64,000 bases of DNA, taken from positions 1,116,001 to 1,180,000 of the forward strand of contig NC_006041.1 of NCBI RefSeq assembly GCF_000002515.2, in the 5' to 3' direction. The notes below the pieces were generated by a model. That model saw only the letters and a program-made list of their open reading frames with translations. It made no database searches and was not told the DNA's origin. The DNA is from Kluyveromyces lactis. Its lineage: Eukaryota; Ascomycota; Saccharomycetes; Saccharomycetales; Saccharomycetaceae. Positions 50,544 to 58,506 of this stretch are shown one piece after another (within the stretch, counting starts at the first letter, position 1; each line of letters starts with the position of its first letter). The translations under genes and the position numbers were made by a program.

Positions 50544-52196
50544 CTAATCATCCTTTTCGGAGGGATCCTCGATTTGCAAATCAGCTGAGTTACCAACGAA
50601 ATTGCATGTCAAATAGCTTTGATCAGTTTCATAGAAATTATAACTATTGAGCATCAAATCAGTATAAGATGTATAACTGGGACACGTGAACCCAAAATCT
50701 GGTGGACAATCTCGAAGCATTGCGACACAGGTATCCACACAAGGTAAGATCTCGTAATAGTCTGAAGAAGGCTTTATTAGTTCGTTCAACATCTCATTCC
50801 GACTTTCCTCTGCACTCCGATGCACGTAATATTTGGTTTTATCAGTTGTACACCGAGGGATGCTAACAGAACATAGCCAGTTCTTATATGACGCTGCGCA
50901 ATTGCTGCACTTTCGTAGCGGAGAATATACCGCATCTTGTTCTGTATCGCAGGGGATCAATTGCAACGCTAAACTGAAGTTTGAATAATAAGATTCCGCT
51001 ATGGAATCGTAGATTGCGGCCAATTCGTCCTTATCGTTGTATTCCAGTAAAGACGAGGATGGTACCGAATATGCAACACCATCACAAAATCCCAATCCAA
51101 AGATGAGTGAACAAGATGAATCATCCATGGTCTCAAATAATTGCTTAGAAAATAGAACACCACCAGAATCTTCCAATTCCTTTGTGCTGGTGGCTAATTT
51201 CTTTGTGACATATGCAACGTACGTGGTTGACGAATTTAAGCCAGTTATATGGAATTGTTCCTTAGCGCTACCCCCGCGTACCGTAATAGATTTATGAACT
51301 GATAGAGTTGTAGAAGATAGAGATGCATTTTCTGCTGTATTACCATTATTAGTTCCGTTCAATGAGCCATTAGCCGATGAAATTAGATAAGGCCCATTCT
51401 GAATGGCACAAAGGGAATGAGATAGGTTCAAATTATCAAAGTATTCGGCATATTCGAACCCATAGATGTATATATCATAAAGGCTGACATCATAGATCGA
51501 ATAATTAGATGTGGTCTTCGACATAGCTGTGACATTACCAGTAACCAACAAAGCAGAATTGTAATCAGTGTCAACGACATCAAGCCACGGACGTTTATCC
51601 CATTGAAAGACAAGATCACGCTGAGATATGGAAATCTGGTACGACCACCGCTCATCATCATCTGCAATTGTACTACCATCCGATTCAAATGGCTGACCAG
51701 TGGTGCTATTAACCAACTGGACCATCAGATACAACGTGGAATACGTGCCATTATTCAGCGAAGAGTCGTCAGTATAATATGGTCTTAAGGCCAAAGCTTC
51801 CAAATACCCATCGTCAAATGTAGAACTCTTTGCAGTGGTGAAGGTCCCAGTGTCGTTAGAGTTAAAAGTATAGTACAAGACCAAAGATGTATCGTTATCA
51901 ACTTTACTAGGCCGTTCACAGATATTTGCACTTAAAAAGATGAACATCTCATATGTCTGTAGTAATTGTGAGAAAGAATCTGTATTGTTGATAGAAAATT
52001 CGAAATATGATTTCTGACCCTTTACTAGTGAAGCTGAAACAGGTGCCCATTCTTGCAATGAAGCAGAATCAGAACTGTTATCATTGCCAGTGACGGTATC
52101 ACTGGCCATCAGGTTCTCATCGAGAAACAAATCAAAGCAGCAACACGGAACCGCAAAAACCGTCAGTAACAAGTAACATACATATCTCCATAGCAT
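50544..52196 (-). CDS. MID1: Stretch-activated calcium channel subunit Mid1 (550 aa)
   Basis: Regulatory subunit of the Cch1-Mid1 plasma-membrane/ER calcium channel, needed for survival after mating pheromone in S. cerevisiae (YNL291C, 548 aa). It has an N-terminal signal peptide (about 1-20, hydrophobic with CCCF) and many N-glycosylation sequons. The C-terminal cysteine-rich region (CSNCAASYKNWLCSVSIPRC, CVDTCVAMLRDCPPDFGFTC) is the family hallmark. The length is almost the same as in S. cerevisiae. It is divergent from RFC3 and convergent with PUS4, as there. Confidence 0.95.
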   Translation of the reverse strand: MLWRYVCYLLLTVFAVPCCCFDLFLDENLMASDTVTGNDNSSDSASLQEWAPVSASLVKGQKSYFEFSINNTDSFSQLLQTYEMFIFLSANICERPSKVDNDTSLVLYYTFNSNDTGTFTTAKSSTFDDGYLEALALRPYYTDDSSLNNGTYSTLYLMVQLVNSTTGQPFESDGSTIADDDERWSYQISISQRDLVFQWDKRPWLDVVDTDYNSALLVTGNVTAMSKTTSNYSIYDVSLYDIYIYGFEYAEYFDNLNLSHSLCAIQNGPYLISSANGSLNGTNNGNTAENASLSSTTLSVHKSITVRGGSAKEQFHITGLNSSTTYVAYVTKKLATSTKELEDSGGVLFSKQLFETMDDSSCSLIFGLGFCDGVAYSVPSSSLLEYNDKDELAAIYDSIAESYYSNFSLALQLIPCDTEQDAVYSPLRKCSNCAASYKNWLCSVSIPRCTTDKTKYYVHRSAEESRNEMLNELIKPSSDYYEILPCVDTCVAMLRDCPPDFGFTCPSYTSYTDLMLNSYNFYETDQSYLTCNFVGNSADLQIEDPSEKDD

Positions 52197-52488
52197 GATA
52201 GTGCAGTTACCAGTGATCAGAGTACAATTACTCTGCTACTTACGGATCTCTCCCTTTATTCAAAGAGCATGCGTTTGAACCTTATATATAGAATTACGAC
52301 TTGTTCCATTTTTTTTTCTTCCATTTAACATTGATGAAAGATGAGTTCGAGCATACACAAATAGAAAGATATTTTGATGGGAGTAAAGAGGTCCACAAGG
52401 GTCGAAACAGCTCTACCCACATCCAATTGACTGATCAGTATTAGTACCAGTCGATTTGTAACAAAAAACAGAAAGAAAAACAGCAACT

Positions 52489-53478
52489 ATGGAGAGAACG
52501 AGTGAGAATTTGCCCTGGATCGAAAAATACAGACCTGAGACACTAGATGATGTGTATGGGCAACAGAACGTAGTGAACACGGTAAGAAAGTTTCTACACG
52601 AAGGAAGACTACCTCATTTACTATTCTATGGTCCACCGGGAACTGGTAAGACCAGTACCATTGTAGCATTGGCTAGAGAGATATACGGATCGAATTACAG
52701 AAACATGGTCCTAGAATTGAACGCGAGTGACGATAGAGGTATCGATGTGGTGAGAAATCAAATCAAAGAGTTTGCCAGTACAAGACAGATCTTCAGCAAA
52801 GGGTTCAAACTTATTATCCTTGACGAAGCAGATGCAATGACCAACGCTGCACAAAACGCACTAAGAAGAATCATAGAACGGTACACCAAGAACACAAGAT
52901 TCTGTATCTTGGCTAATTATGCACATAAGCTAACACCAGCACTCCTGTCAAGATGTACCAGGTTCAGGTTCCAACCTTTGTCCGAACAAGCCATCGAACG
53001 TCGTATTGCGAATGTGTTAGTGAAGGAACACTTGAAATTAGACCCTCAGGCACACGCAGCGTTATTAAGGCTCTCTTCCGGTGACATGAGACGAGCATTG
53101 AACGTACTACAGGCAGCAAGAGCTACGCTAGACAATCCTGACACAGAAGAAGTCACCGAGGATTTGATCTACGAATGCATCGGTGCACCTCACCCACGTG
53201 ACCTTGAAACCATGCTGGAATCAATTCTCAAGGACGACTGGACTACCACTACATACACCGTGAACAAAATCAGAATCACAAAGGGCTTAGCACTTATTGA
53301 CATGATTGAGGGGATCGCGGGCCTACTGGAACAATATGAACTGAAACCTCAAACCAGAATTGAACTTCTATCTAGACTAAGTGATATCGAATATTCGATC
53401 TCAAGAGGTGGTACCGATTCGATCCAGACCAGTGCAACCATCGGAACGATAAAACAGTGCATGGAATTAGAGGTGTGA
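52489..53478 (+). CDS. RFC3: Replication factor C subunit 3 (329 aa)
   Basis: AAA+ clamp-loader subunit that loads PCNA onto primed DNA; also part of the checkpoint and cohesion RFC-like complexes. The Walker A motif is GPPGTGKT (Lys54), Walker B LIILDEAD and the SRC arginine finger LSRCTRFRF. The N-terminal PWIEKYRPETLDD box is RFC-specific. S. cerevisiae Rfc3 has 340 residues (YNL290W). Confidence 0.97.
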   Translation: MERTSENLPWIEKYRPETLDDVYGQQNVVNTVRKFLHEGRLPHLLFYGPPGTGKTSTIVALAREIYGSNYRNMVLELNASDDRGIDVVRNQIKEFASTRQIFSKGFKLIILDEADAMTNAAQNALRRIIERYTKNTRFCILANYAHKLTPALLSRCTRFRFQPLSEQAIERRIANVLVKEHLKLDPQAHAALLRLSSGDMRRALNVLQAARATLDNPDTEEVTEDLIYECIGAPHPRDLETMLESILKDDWTTTTYTVNKIRITKGLALIDMIEGIAGLLEQYELKPQTRIELLSRLSDIEYSISRGGTDSIQTSATIGTIKQCMELEV

Positions 53479-54138
53479 CAATGTATGCACACAATAAGTA
53501 AACTAGTCAGACGTATACCGGATCTATATACCATGTGACATGCTGCGACTGCGAAATCACGAAATAGTGTAACTTTTTCTTTCCCGTTTTTTCGTTGATT
53601 TAACGGTGTCGAGAGAGAAGCAAAACGCGAAGTTTCGTCTCGAACGAAAAGAAGTTTTAACGGATACGGTACTTAATGCATGTATAGAGTTTAGATATGG
53701 GTAGATTTTCAATGGGGACCACGAAAAAAAAGTGTCAGTTTTATAGTTTTGGAAATTACATTACTTGATTGTGTTTTAATTAGCATTTTTCTTTCCTTGG
53801 TCGTCTTGATAACTGATGCAGCTTGAAGTACGGTTAGATCAGAAGGACAACGGGTGAATTGGATTCTGAAGATCACGAAATAAAATTACTATTCCAAGAT
53901 CGCATAGTTTTGGGTATCAGGTACCACCGCATTGATGTATTTACTGTAAGTAGACAATGGCAGCGTGCCTTTTTTGGCGCATTGATAAATGTGTAACCTG
54001 GAGACTCGCGAAGGTTCAAACATATATAAAAGAGAGATTAGGATCGGAAGGATGAAGCATCTTCCAGTACTGCCTGTCATGTTAGGCACAATTTTGGGAG
54101 CATATCGTAAGAGCCCAACAAGCCTATAAAGTCTAAGC
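53479..54138. other. Intergenic region RFC3 to PCL1
   Basis: About 660 bases with three SCB boxes (listed separately) and an acgcgaagtttcg string near 53625. It fits the PCL1 promoter. I see no gene. Confidence 0.6.
53558..53880 (+). promoter_or_regulatory. Three SCB boxes (CACGAAA) upstream of PCL1
   Basis: CACGAAA occurs at 53558-53564, 53720-53726 and 53874-53880, all in the same orientation. They are spaced about 160 and 150 bases, and lie 260-580 bases before PCL1. SCB is the Swi4/Swi6 (SBF) site, and PCL1 is an SBF target in S. cerevisiae. Confidence 0.75.
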
Positions 54139-54987
54139 ATGTTCAAGAAGAAGAGTTTGGAAATTCTGTTCGATTCACCAGTGAGCGATGATATGATCAA
54201 ATTTTTAACTGATCACGCTTTGAGAGTGATTCCTACACAGAACAGAAACCAAAGATACCCACCTTCACCACCGGGCACTCCATCCAGTAAGAACCACAAT
54301 GGAGTACCCAGTCTAATGACGTTCATTTCGAGATTAGTACGGTACACGAACGTTTACACATCCACGTTGTTGACCACCGTGGTATACCTAAACAGATTGA
54401 GGGAGTTGTTGCCCTCCGATGCAGCTGGTCTGCCTACTACATGCCATAGAATTTTCCTAGCCTGTTTGATTCTCAGTGCCAAATACCACAACGATTCCTC
54501 CCCATTGAACAAGCATTGGACCAAGTACACAGATGGGATGTTCACCTTGCGCGATGTGAACCTAATGGAAAGACAACTGTTACAATTGTTTGAATGGGAC
54601 TTGAGAGTCGAATCTGAAGAGCTATGGGACAACTTGTATGATTTAGCCAACCCAATCAGAAGAGATTTGGAGAGAGGTGCCCAGATCAACAAGACGAGAC
54701 AAAGAGCCAAGGCTCAAGCTCAACAGAAAGCATCTCAATTCTACTACCATCAACGCAACCTTTCTGCATGTTCCAGCACTGCTACACTGCTAGGGAACAG
54801 CAGGAGTGGATCCATTAACAGTTTGGATATACTGAAGGAATACGAATCGTCATCGTCGTCGTCATCATCGACACTGTCATCTCCGACATACACCGAGGAA
54901 ATGAACTACAAGAAGTATACGATGGATCCTCGGTACTATAACACTGTACGGCCGGTACAGCACACCGACCCTACAATATACACATAA
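54139..54987 (+). CDS. PCL1: G1 Pho85 cyclin Pcl1 (282 aa)
   Basis: G1 cyclin for Pho85, acting with Cln cyclins at Start and in morphogenesis. The N-terminus SLEILFDSPVSDDMIKFLTD and the cyclin box are very close to S. cerevisiae Pcl1 (279 aa, YNL289W). Box segments include SLMTFISRLVRYTNVYTSTL, CHRIFLACLILSAKYHND and NLMERQLLQLFEWDLRVESE. The single gene probably corresponds to the S. cerevisiae PCL1/PCL2 type. The C-terminal tail has a poly-Ser run (near 235-245). It lies next to RFC3, as in S. cerevisiae. Confidence 0.94.
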   Translation: MFKKKSLEILFDSPVSDDMIKFLTDHALRVIPTQNRNQRYPPSPPGTPSSKNHNGVPSLMTFISRLVRYTNVYTSTLLTTVVYLNRLRELLPSDAAGLPTTCHRIFLACLILSAKYHNDSSPLNKHWTKYTDGMFTLRDVNLMERQLLQLFEWDLRVESEELWDNLYDLANPIRRDLERGAQINKTRQRAKAQAQQKASQFYYHQRNLSACSSTATLLGNSRSGSINSLDILKEYESSSSSSSSTLSSPTYTEEMNYKKYTMDPRYYNTVRPVQHTDPTIYT

Positions 54988-55161
54988 CAGTAGCTTTTAA
55001 ATATAATAGTGCTAGATAACAAGGGGTGTGTGTGCCCTTGGTCACCTAGCATGGCTCATCGCATTAGGCGATGCCCTATAATCAATATGGAAACGGATTT
55101 CTTTACATCTACTGTCCCGGGTAACTTTTCCCAAGCAAAAATTTTTCACTTCCTAAATTTG

Positions 55162-55522
55162 TATAAATAGAGGCAGGTCCTCTGCACTAAGTACATATAT
55201 TACTTGTTAATGAGCATTTTACAGATATATATGAAGCTGAAAAGAGCAGGCAACAACTACCAACATCGGGCGATGTTGGAGTTAGTGTTGAAGGCACATC
55301 AGTAACAAGGTCGCGATAAGTATATTGCGTCTTGAGGTTCCAAAGACGAGAGAAACGCTGTGCACCAGTCTGAACGTGCTAAAATGTACTCTAGCACTCT
55401 GAAGCATTAAGTATACCCAAATTTCTGAGGAACGTTTACTGAGAGGCCTGCAAGTTTGTATTTAAGAAAACTGTATTTAAGAAACCGTACTAGGAGCAAC
55501 GGCCTCGCTAGAGGCCGTTTCT
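55162..55522 (+). ncRNA. Candidate structured noncoding transcript (unproven)
   Basis: A TATA box (TATAAATAGAGGC, 55162-55174) is followed by five potential stems: 55260-55279 (CCAACATCG/CGATGTTGG), CGCGATA/TATTGCG near 55312-55329, a 5-bp GTCTT/AAGAC stem near 55332-55350, GTGCTA/TAGCAC near 55376-55400, and a GC-rich 9-bp stem with a GCTA loop at 55498-55519 followed by TTTCTTT. I find no box C/D (TGATGA), H/ACA layout, RNase P/MRP, SRP or snRNA signature that I know. No long open frame covers it. The evidence is structural only. Confidence 0.25.
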
Positions 55523-55589
55523 TTGATATGATAGCCAATGTCACGTGATGCCAAAAATCCGTTCCATACAAAATATAAGAAAAAGAGTA

Positions 55590-55615
55590 TCACGTGATGG
55601 TACACCATCACGTGA
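55590..55615. promoter_or_regulatory. Perfect inverted repeat of two E-box/Cbf1-type sites
   Basis: TCACGTGATGGT and its exact complement ACCATCACGTGA are separated by AC. Each arm contains a palindromic TCACGTGA, the Cbf1 (or Pho4-like) core with CDEI-type flanks. A third TCACGTGA lies at 55541-55548. The cluster is about 750 bases upstream of the 79-aa gene and just after the candidate RNA. Confidence 0.7.
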
Positions 55616-55756
55616 CGTAAACAACCCTCAAAGCTGCGTGTTATATAGCGCCAACCGGGAACACCGCTATCCGCGTCGTTATTGCCACTTCCAGTAATTG
55701 TCCGAGGGCGAATGTCTTCCACACGAGACAATCCCCGGGTAATGCCGCACACCTTA

Positions 55757-55780
55757 CAATGGGAAATCAACTTCCCATTG
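55757..55780. repeat. Inverted repeat with 9-bp perfect arms
   Basis: CAATGGGAA, a 6-base spacer, then TTCCCATTG. It extends outward imperfectly (CTTA and TAGTAAG). It is immediately followed by an A8/T9 homopolymer palindrome. Confidence 0.75.
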
Positions 55781-56226
55781 TAGTAAGAAAAAAAATTTTT
55801 TTTTCTTCCCTTCGCTTGCCCTTTCCCATGGAACGTTGTGGAAAAAACTCGACAACAGGACACCCAGAATGCAAAGGGGGCTATGTCTTAGAGCATGTCT
55901 GGGACACAGAACCGCGCCCGCCCCCGTTTTGTCTTTTGAACCGAAATAATTCTAGCTCATCGATACACCCATAGACCCATAAACGCATCAATCAAATGAA
56001 AATCAAAAACAACAATTTGGACCGCATATTCACTTAAAATGCAGTAGCAGCGGAGGGCGCGTTCTAAAAGTAGGAAACGTCTACGCTACTTTAGGATTAG
56101 CCCTCTGGACCGTGTAATGTAATGTCATACCACTTCCATGTCCGAGTGAATGTCCGTGTCTCGGTGCTGGGATGATCCCTGAGATCCCTTGCCCTCGCTC
56201 TAATACCGGACTCCCAGTTTCACACA

Positions 56227-56238
56227 TATAAATAGAGG
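56227..56238 (+). promoter_or_regulatory. TATA box of the 79-aa gene
   Basis: TATAAATAGAGG, about 140 bases upstream of the start codon. The same 10-base TAAATAGAGG occurs before the 82-aa gene (42888-42897) and at 55164-55173. Confidence 0.7.
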
Positions 56239-56368
56239 AAAACAAAGTTTAAGATGCGATGCCTTTTCCCATACCATTGGCGGTTGTTTTTGGGATAATT
56301 TTAATTGTTCTGTCTGACATATTTTAAAACAGCAAGAAACAACAACTAAGTAACACATACAGTTAACA

Positions 56369-56608
56369 ATGTCTGACAAGATCGAAGAACAAAGAGAAGC
56401 TATCCAAGATAAGGTTGAAGAAGTTCAACAAAATGCTGAGGAAACTGCTCAAGAAGCTCAACAACAAGCTGAAGAGACTCAAGAACAAGCTCAAGCTAAG
56501 GCTGAGGAAACTCAAGAACAAGCTCAAGCCAAAGCTGAAGATGTCAAGAAGGAATCTCAATCTTTTTCCAAGAAATGGTTGGGTAAGTTGAAGAAGTTGT
56601 TTAACTAA
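56369..56608 (+). CDS. Small Glu/Gln/Ala-rich helical protein of unknown function (79 aa)
   Basis: I do not recognise a family. After MSDKIEEQREAIQDK the protein is almost only Glu, Gln, Ala, Lys and Thr. It includes a nearly exact tandem repeat of AEETQEQAQAK and should be one long helix or coiled coil. The C-terminus is different: a basic, amphipathic SKKWLGKLKKLFN, a plausible membrane- or nucleic-acid-binding end. No cysteines or membrane helix. Codons are strongly biased (CAA, GAA, GCT, AAG), suggesting high expression, and a consensus TATA box lies upstream. Composition recalls LEA-like or Hsp12-like stress proteins; this is a guess. In S. cerevisiae no gene is annotated at this place between PCL1 and CAF40, as far as I recall. 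Confidence 0.75.
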   Translation: MSDKIEEQREAIQDKVEEVQQNAEETAQEAQQQAEETQEQAQAKAEETQEQAQAKAEDVKKESQSFSKKWLGKLKKLFN

Positions 56609-57051
56609 AGTTAAAATAAAAACAAAAAAAGCTTCCGCTTTTTTTATTTTATTTTTAATCAACTATTAAAGTAATTCTAACATTCCAAATTATAATCTTA
56701 ACCCCATTCTCCTCTATTATTATTCCTACTATCACCAACTTAATATACATCTTTATATATTGTCTAATACTTAATAATTAATATGCTTCTTCTTTTATTC
56801 AGTGTTTCGTCATATTGAACAATGTCTGGGCGTGTTTTGTTTTGTGTTTAAACTTTCGTTGTCTTATTACCCGGATTTCATAACAACCTCAGTTTCCACA
56901 ACTTAGCACATCTTTTCAACTTAAAAGTGTTGATAATTCGCATCTCTGTATATATATGGTATGTAGAATAGGCAATATTCAGCATTGTCTCAGGGAAGGA
57001 CACATCATCCAGCTTGTGCATCAGGTAGAACACCCGCAATTATCATCTGCC
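56609..57051. other. Intergenic region 79-aa gene to CAF40
   Basis: About 440 AT-rich bases ending in a TATA run (tatatatatgg, about 56948-56958). It overlaps an upstream in-frame ATG at 56956 that I do not take as the CAF40 start. Confidence 0.55.
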
Positions 57052-58221
57052 ATGTTTCAACAGCAACCCCAGGCTCAAGCGGCTCAAGCTCAGGGGAATG
57101 TGTTCTCGGAACAAACCCGCAGGAAATATTTCCCACAATTGAAACCTTACTTCCCAAATAACCAAGGCCAGGGTCAAGGCCAGCCTCAAGGGCAGGCTCA
57201 GGGTCAAAATCAAACCCAGGGCCAACAGCAACAACAGCAACCCCAAAATATGCCTCCTGGTTTGCAACAAGGAATGCCCCACCCAGTAGTAGAAAACAAC
57301 CAACTTCCAGGTCAGATGCCTGGGATGGGCCAAGGGCCAACTGCAGGACCAAGTTCAGTTCCTGGGCCAGGTCCCACACCAGCAGGAATAACACATGCGC
57401 TAGATGATCCAAATGTCTACCATTGGATATGCCAGCTCACTTACGGGCCAAGCAAAGAACAAGCGCTTCTAGAACTAGGTAAGAAACGTGAACAGTATGA
57501 GGATTTGGCTATCGTGCTGTGGTCCAGTTTCGGTGTGATGACGTCGTTGCTAAAGGAAATAATTTCAATTTATCCGCTTCTTTCACCTCCTGCATTATCA
57601 AACCAGTTATCAAACCGCGTATGCAACGCTTTGGTGCTCTTACAATGTGTCGCATCACACCCAGATATCAGGCCTCAATTCTTACAGGCTCACATCCCGT
57701 TGTTCCTTTTCCCATTCTTATCTACGACATCAAACCAAAGAACTTTTGAATATTTAAGGCTAACTTCACTAGGTGTCATCGGTGCTCTAGTGAAAAACGA
57801 TTCTGCAGAAGTGATCAGTTTCCTTCTAAGGACAGATATTATCCCATTATGTTTAAGAATCATGGAAAACTCTTCAGAACTTTCGAAGATCGTCGCTATC
57901 TTCATCTTACAGAAAATATTATTAGACGATAACGGACTCCAGTTCGTATGCGCGACCCCAGAACGGTTCTACGCGGTGTCACAAGTTTTGGCAACTATGT
58001 TTAAGCACATGTCCCAACAACAGGTGCCGGGAAGATTATTGAAACATGTTGTAAGATGCTACCTAAGATTATCGGATAATTTAGAAGCCAGAAGATTGTT
58101 GAAACAAGTTTTGCCGCAACAACTAAGAGATAACACCTTCAATGAAGCACTACAGGACGATGTAGGTACCAAGAGATGTCTTGCACAACTACTCCTGACT
58201 CTAGATGAACAGCAGCAGTGA
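57052..58221 (+). CDS. CAF40: CCR4-NOT subunit Caf40 (Rcd1/CNOT9 family, 389 aa)
   Basis: Armadillo-repeat subunit of the CCR4-NOT complex, which deadenylates mRNA. I choose the ATG at 57052 (MFQQQPQ) because S. cerevisiae Caf40 also begins MF and is 373 residues. The earlier in-frame ATG at 56956 sits inside a TATA run, so it is unlikely to be in the mRNA. Residues 1-115 are Gln/Gly/Pro-rich and disordered. The conserved Rcd1 domain runs from about residue 122 to the end ([57 protein letters not shown]). It lies upstream of SEC21, as in S. cerevisiae (YNL288W-YNL287W). Confidence 0.93.
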   Translation: MFQQQPQAQAAQAQGNVFSEQTRRKYFPQLKPYFPNNQGQGQGQPQGQAQGQNQTQGQQQQQQPQNMPPGLQQGMPHPVVENNQLPGQMPGMGQGPTAGPSSVPGPGPTPAGITHALDDPNVYHWICQLTYGPSKEQALLELGKKREQYEDLAIVLWSSFGVMTSLLKEIISIYPLLSPPALSNQLSNRVCNALVLLQCVASHPDIRPQFLQAHIPLFLFPFLSTTSNQRTFEYLRLTSLGVIGALVKNDSAEVISFLLRTDIIPLCLRIMENSSELSKIVAIFILQKILLDDNGLQFVCATPERFYAVSQVLATMFKHMSQQQVPGRLLKHVVRCYLRLSDNLEARRLLKQVLPQQLRDNTFNEALQDDVGTKRCLAQLLLTLDEQQQ

Positions 58222-58239
58222 TCTTGCCTGCTATATCAT

Positions 58240-58285
58240 ATATATCTCCATATCCATATATATATATATATATACATATATATCA
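58240..58285. repeat. AT dinucleotide microsatellite
   Basis: A run of TA/AT units with a few interruptions, just past the CAF40 stop codon. It probably overlaps the polyadenylation region. Confidence 0.8.
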
Positions 58286-58506
58286 TAATTAAAAAACAAG
58301 TGTTACCCTCACTTTCACACACCCGCTTCACTTTTTTTTTCATTCCAAAGGACTTCTACCGATTTGCAAACTGAAAACATTATGAATATAAATATATACC
58401 ATACCACACGGCAAAAAGAATTGGATAAAACACGAGGTTAATAGGCTCAAAATTGGCTACTAAAGGTTAGTACGTCATTTGAAGGTATCCTAGCACTGCC
58501 AATTGC

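Larger units (their letters stand above)
54988..56368. other. Long hairpin-rich intergenic region PCL1 to 79-aa gene
   Basis: About 1.38 kb with no convincing protein gene. It holds a consensus TATA box (55162-55174), several perfect inverted repeats (55260-55279, 55498-55519, 55757-55780), a cluster of TCACGTGA sites (55541-55615) and an A/T palindrome tract near 55788-55804. The right end is the promoter of the 79-aa gene (TATAAATAGAGG at 56227-56238). A 31-codon frame starts at 55210, only about 48 bases after the start of the TATA box, probably too close to be the first coding ATG. A structured noncoding RNA is possible; see findings. Confidence 0.5.

Noticed and set aside
55541-55800. 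Possible centromere, because of CDEI-like TCACGTGA sites
   Set aside because: The DNA after the CDEI-like sites is GC-rich. There is no 160-base, 90% AT CDEII and no CDEIII with a TTCCGAA-type core.
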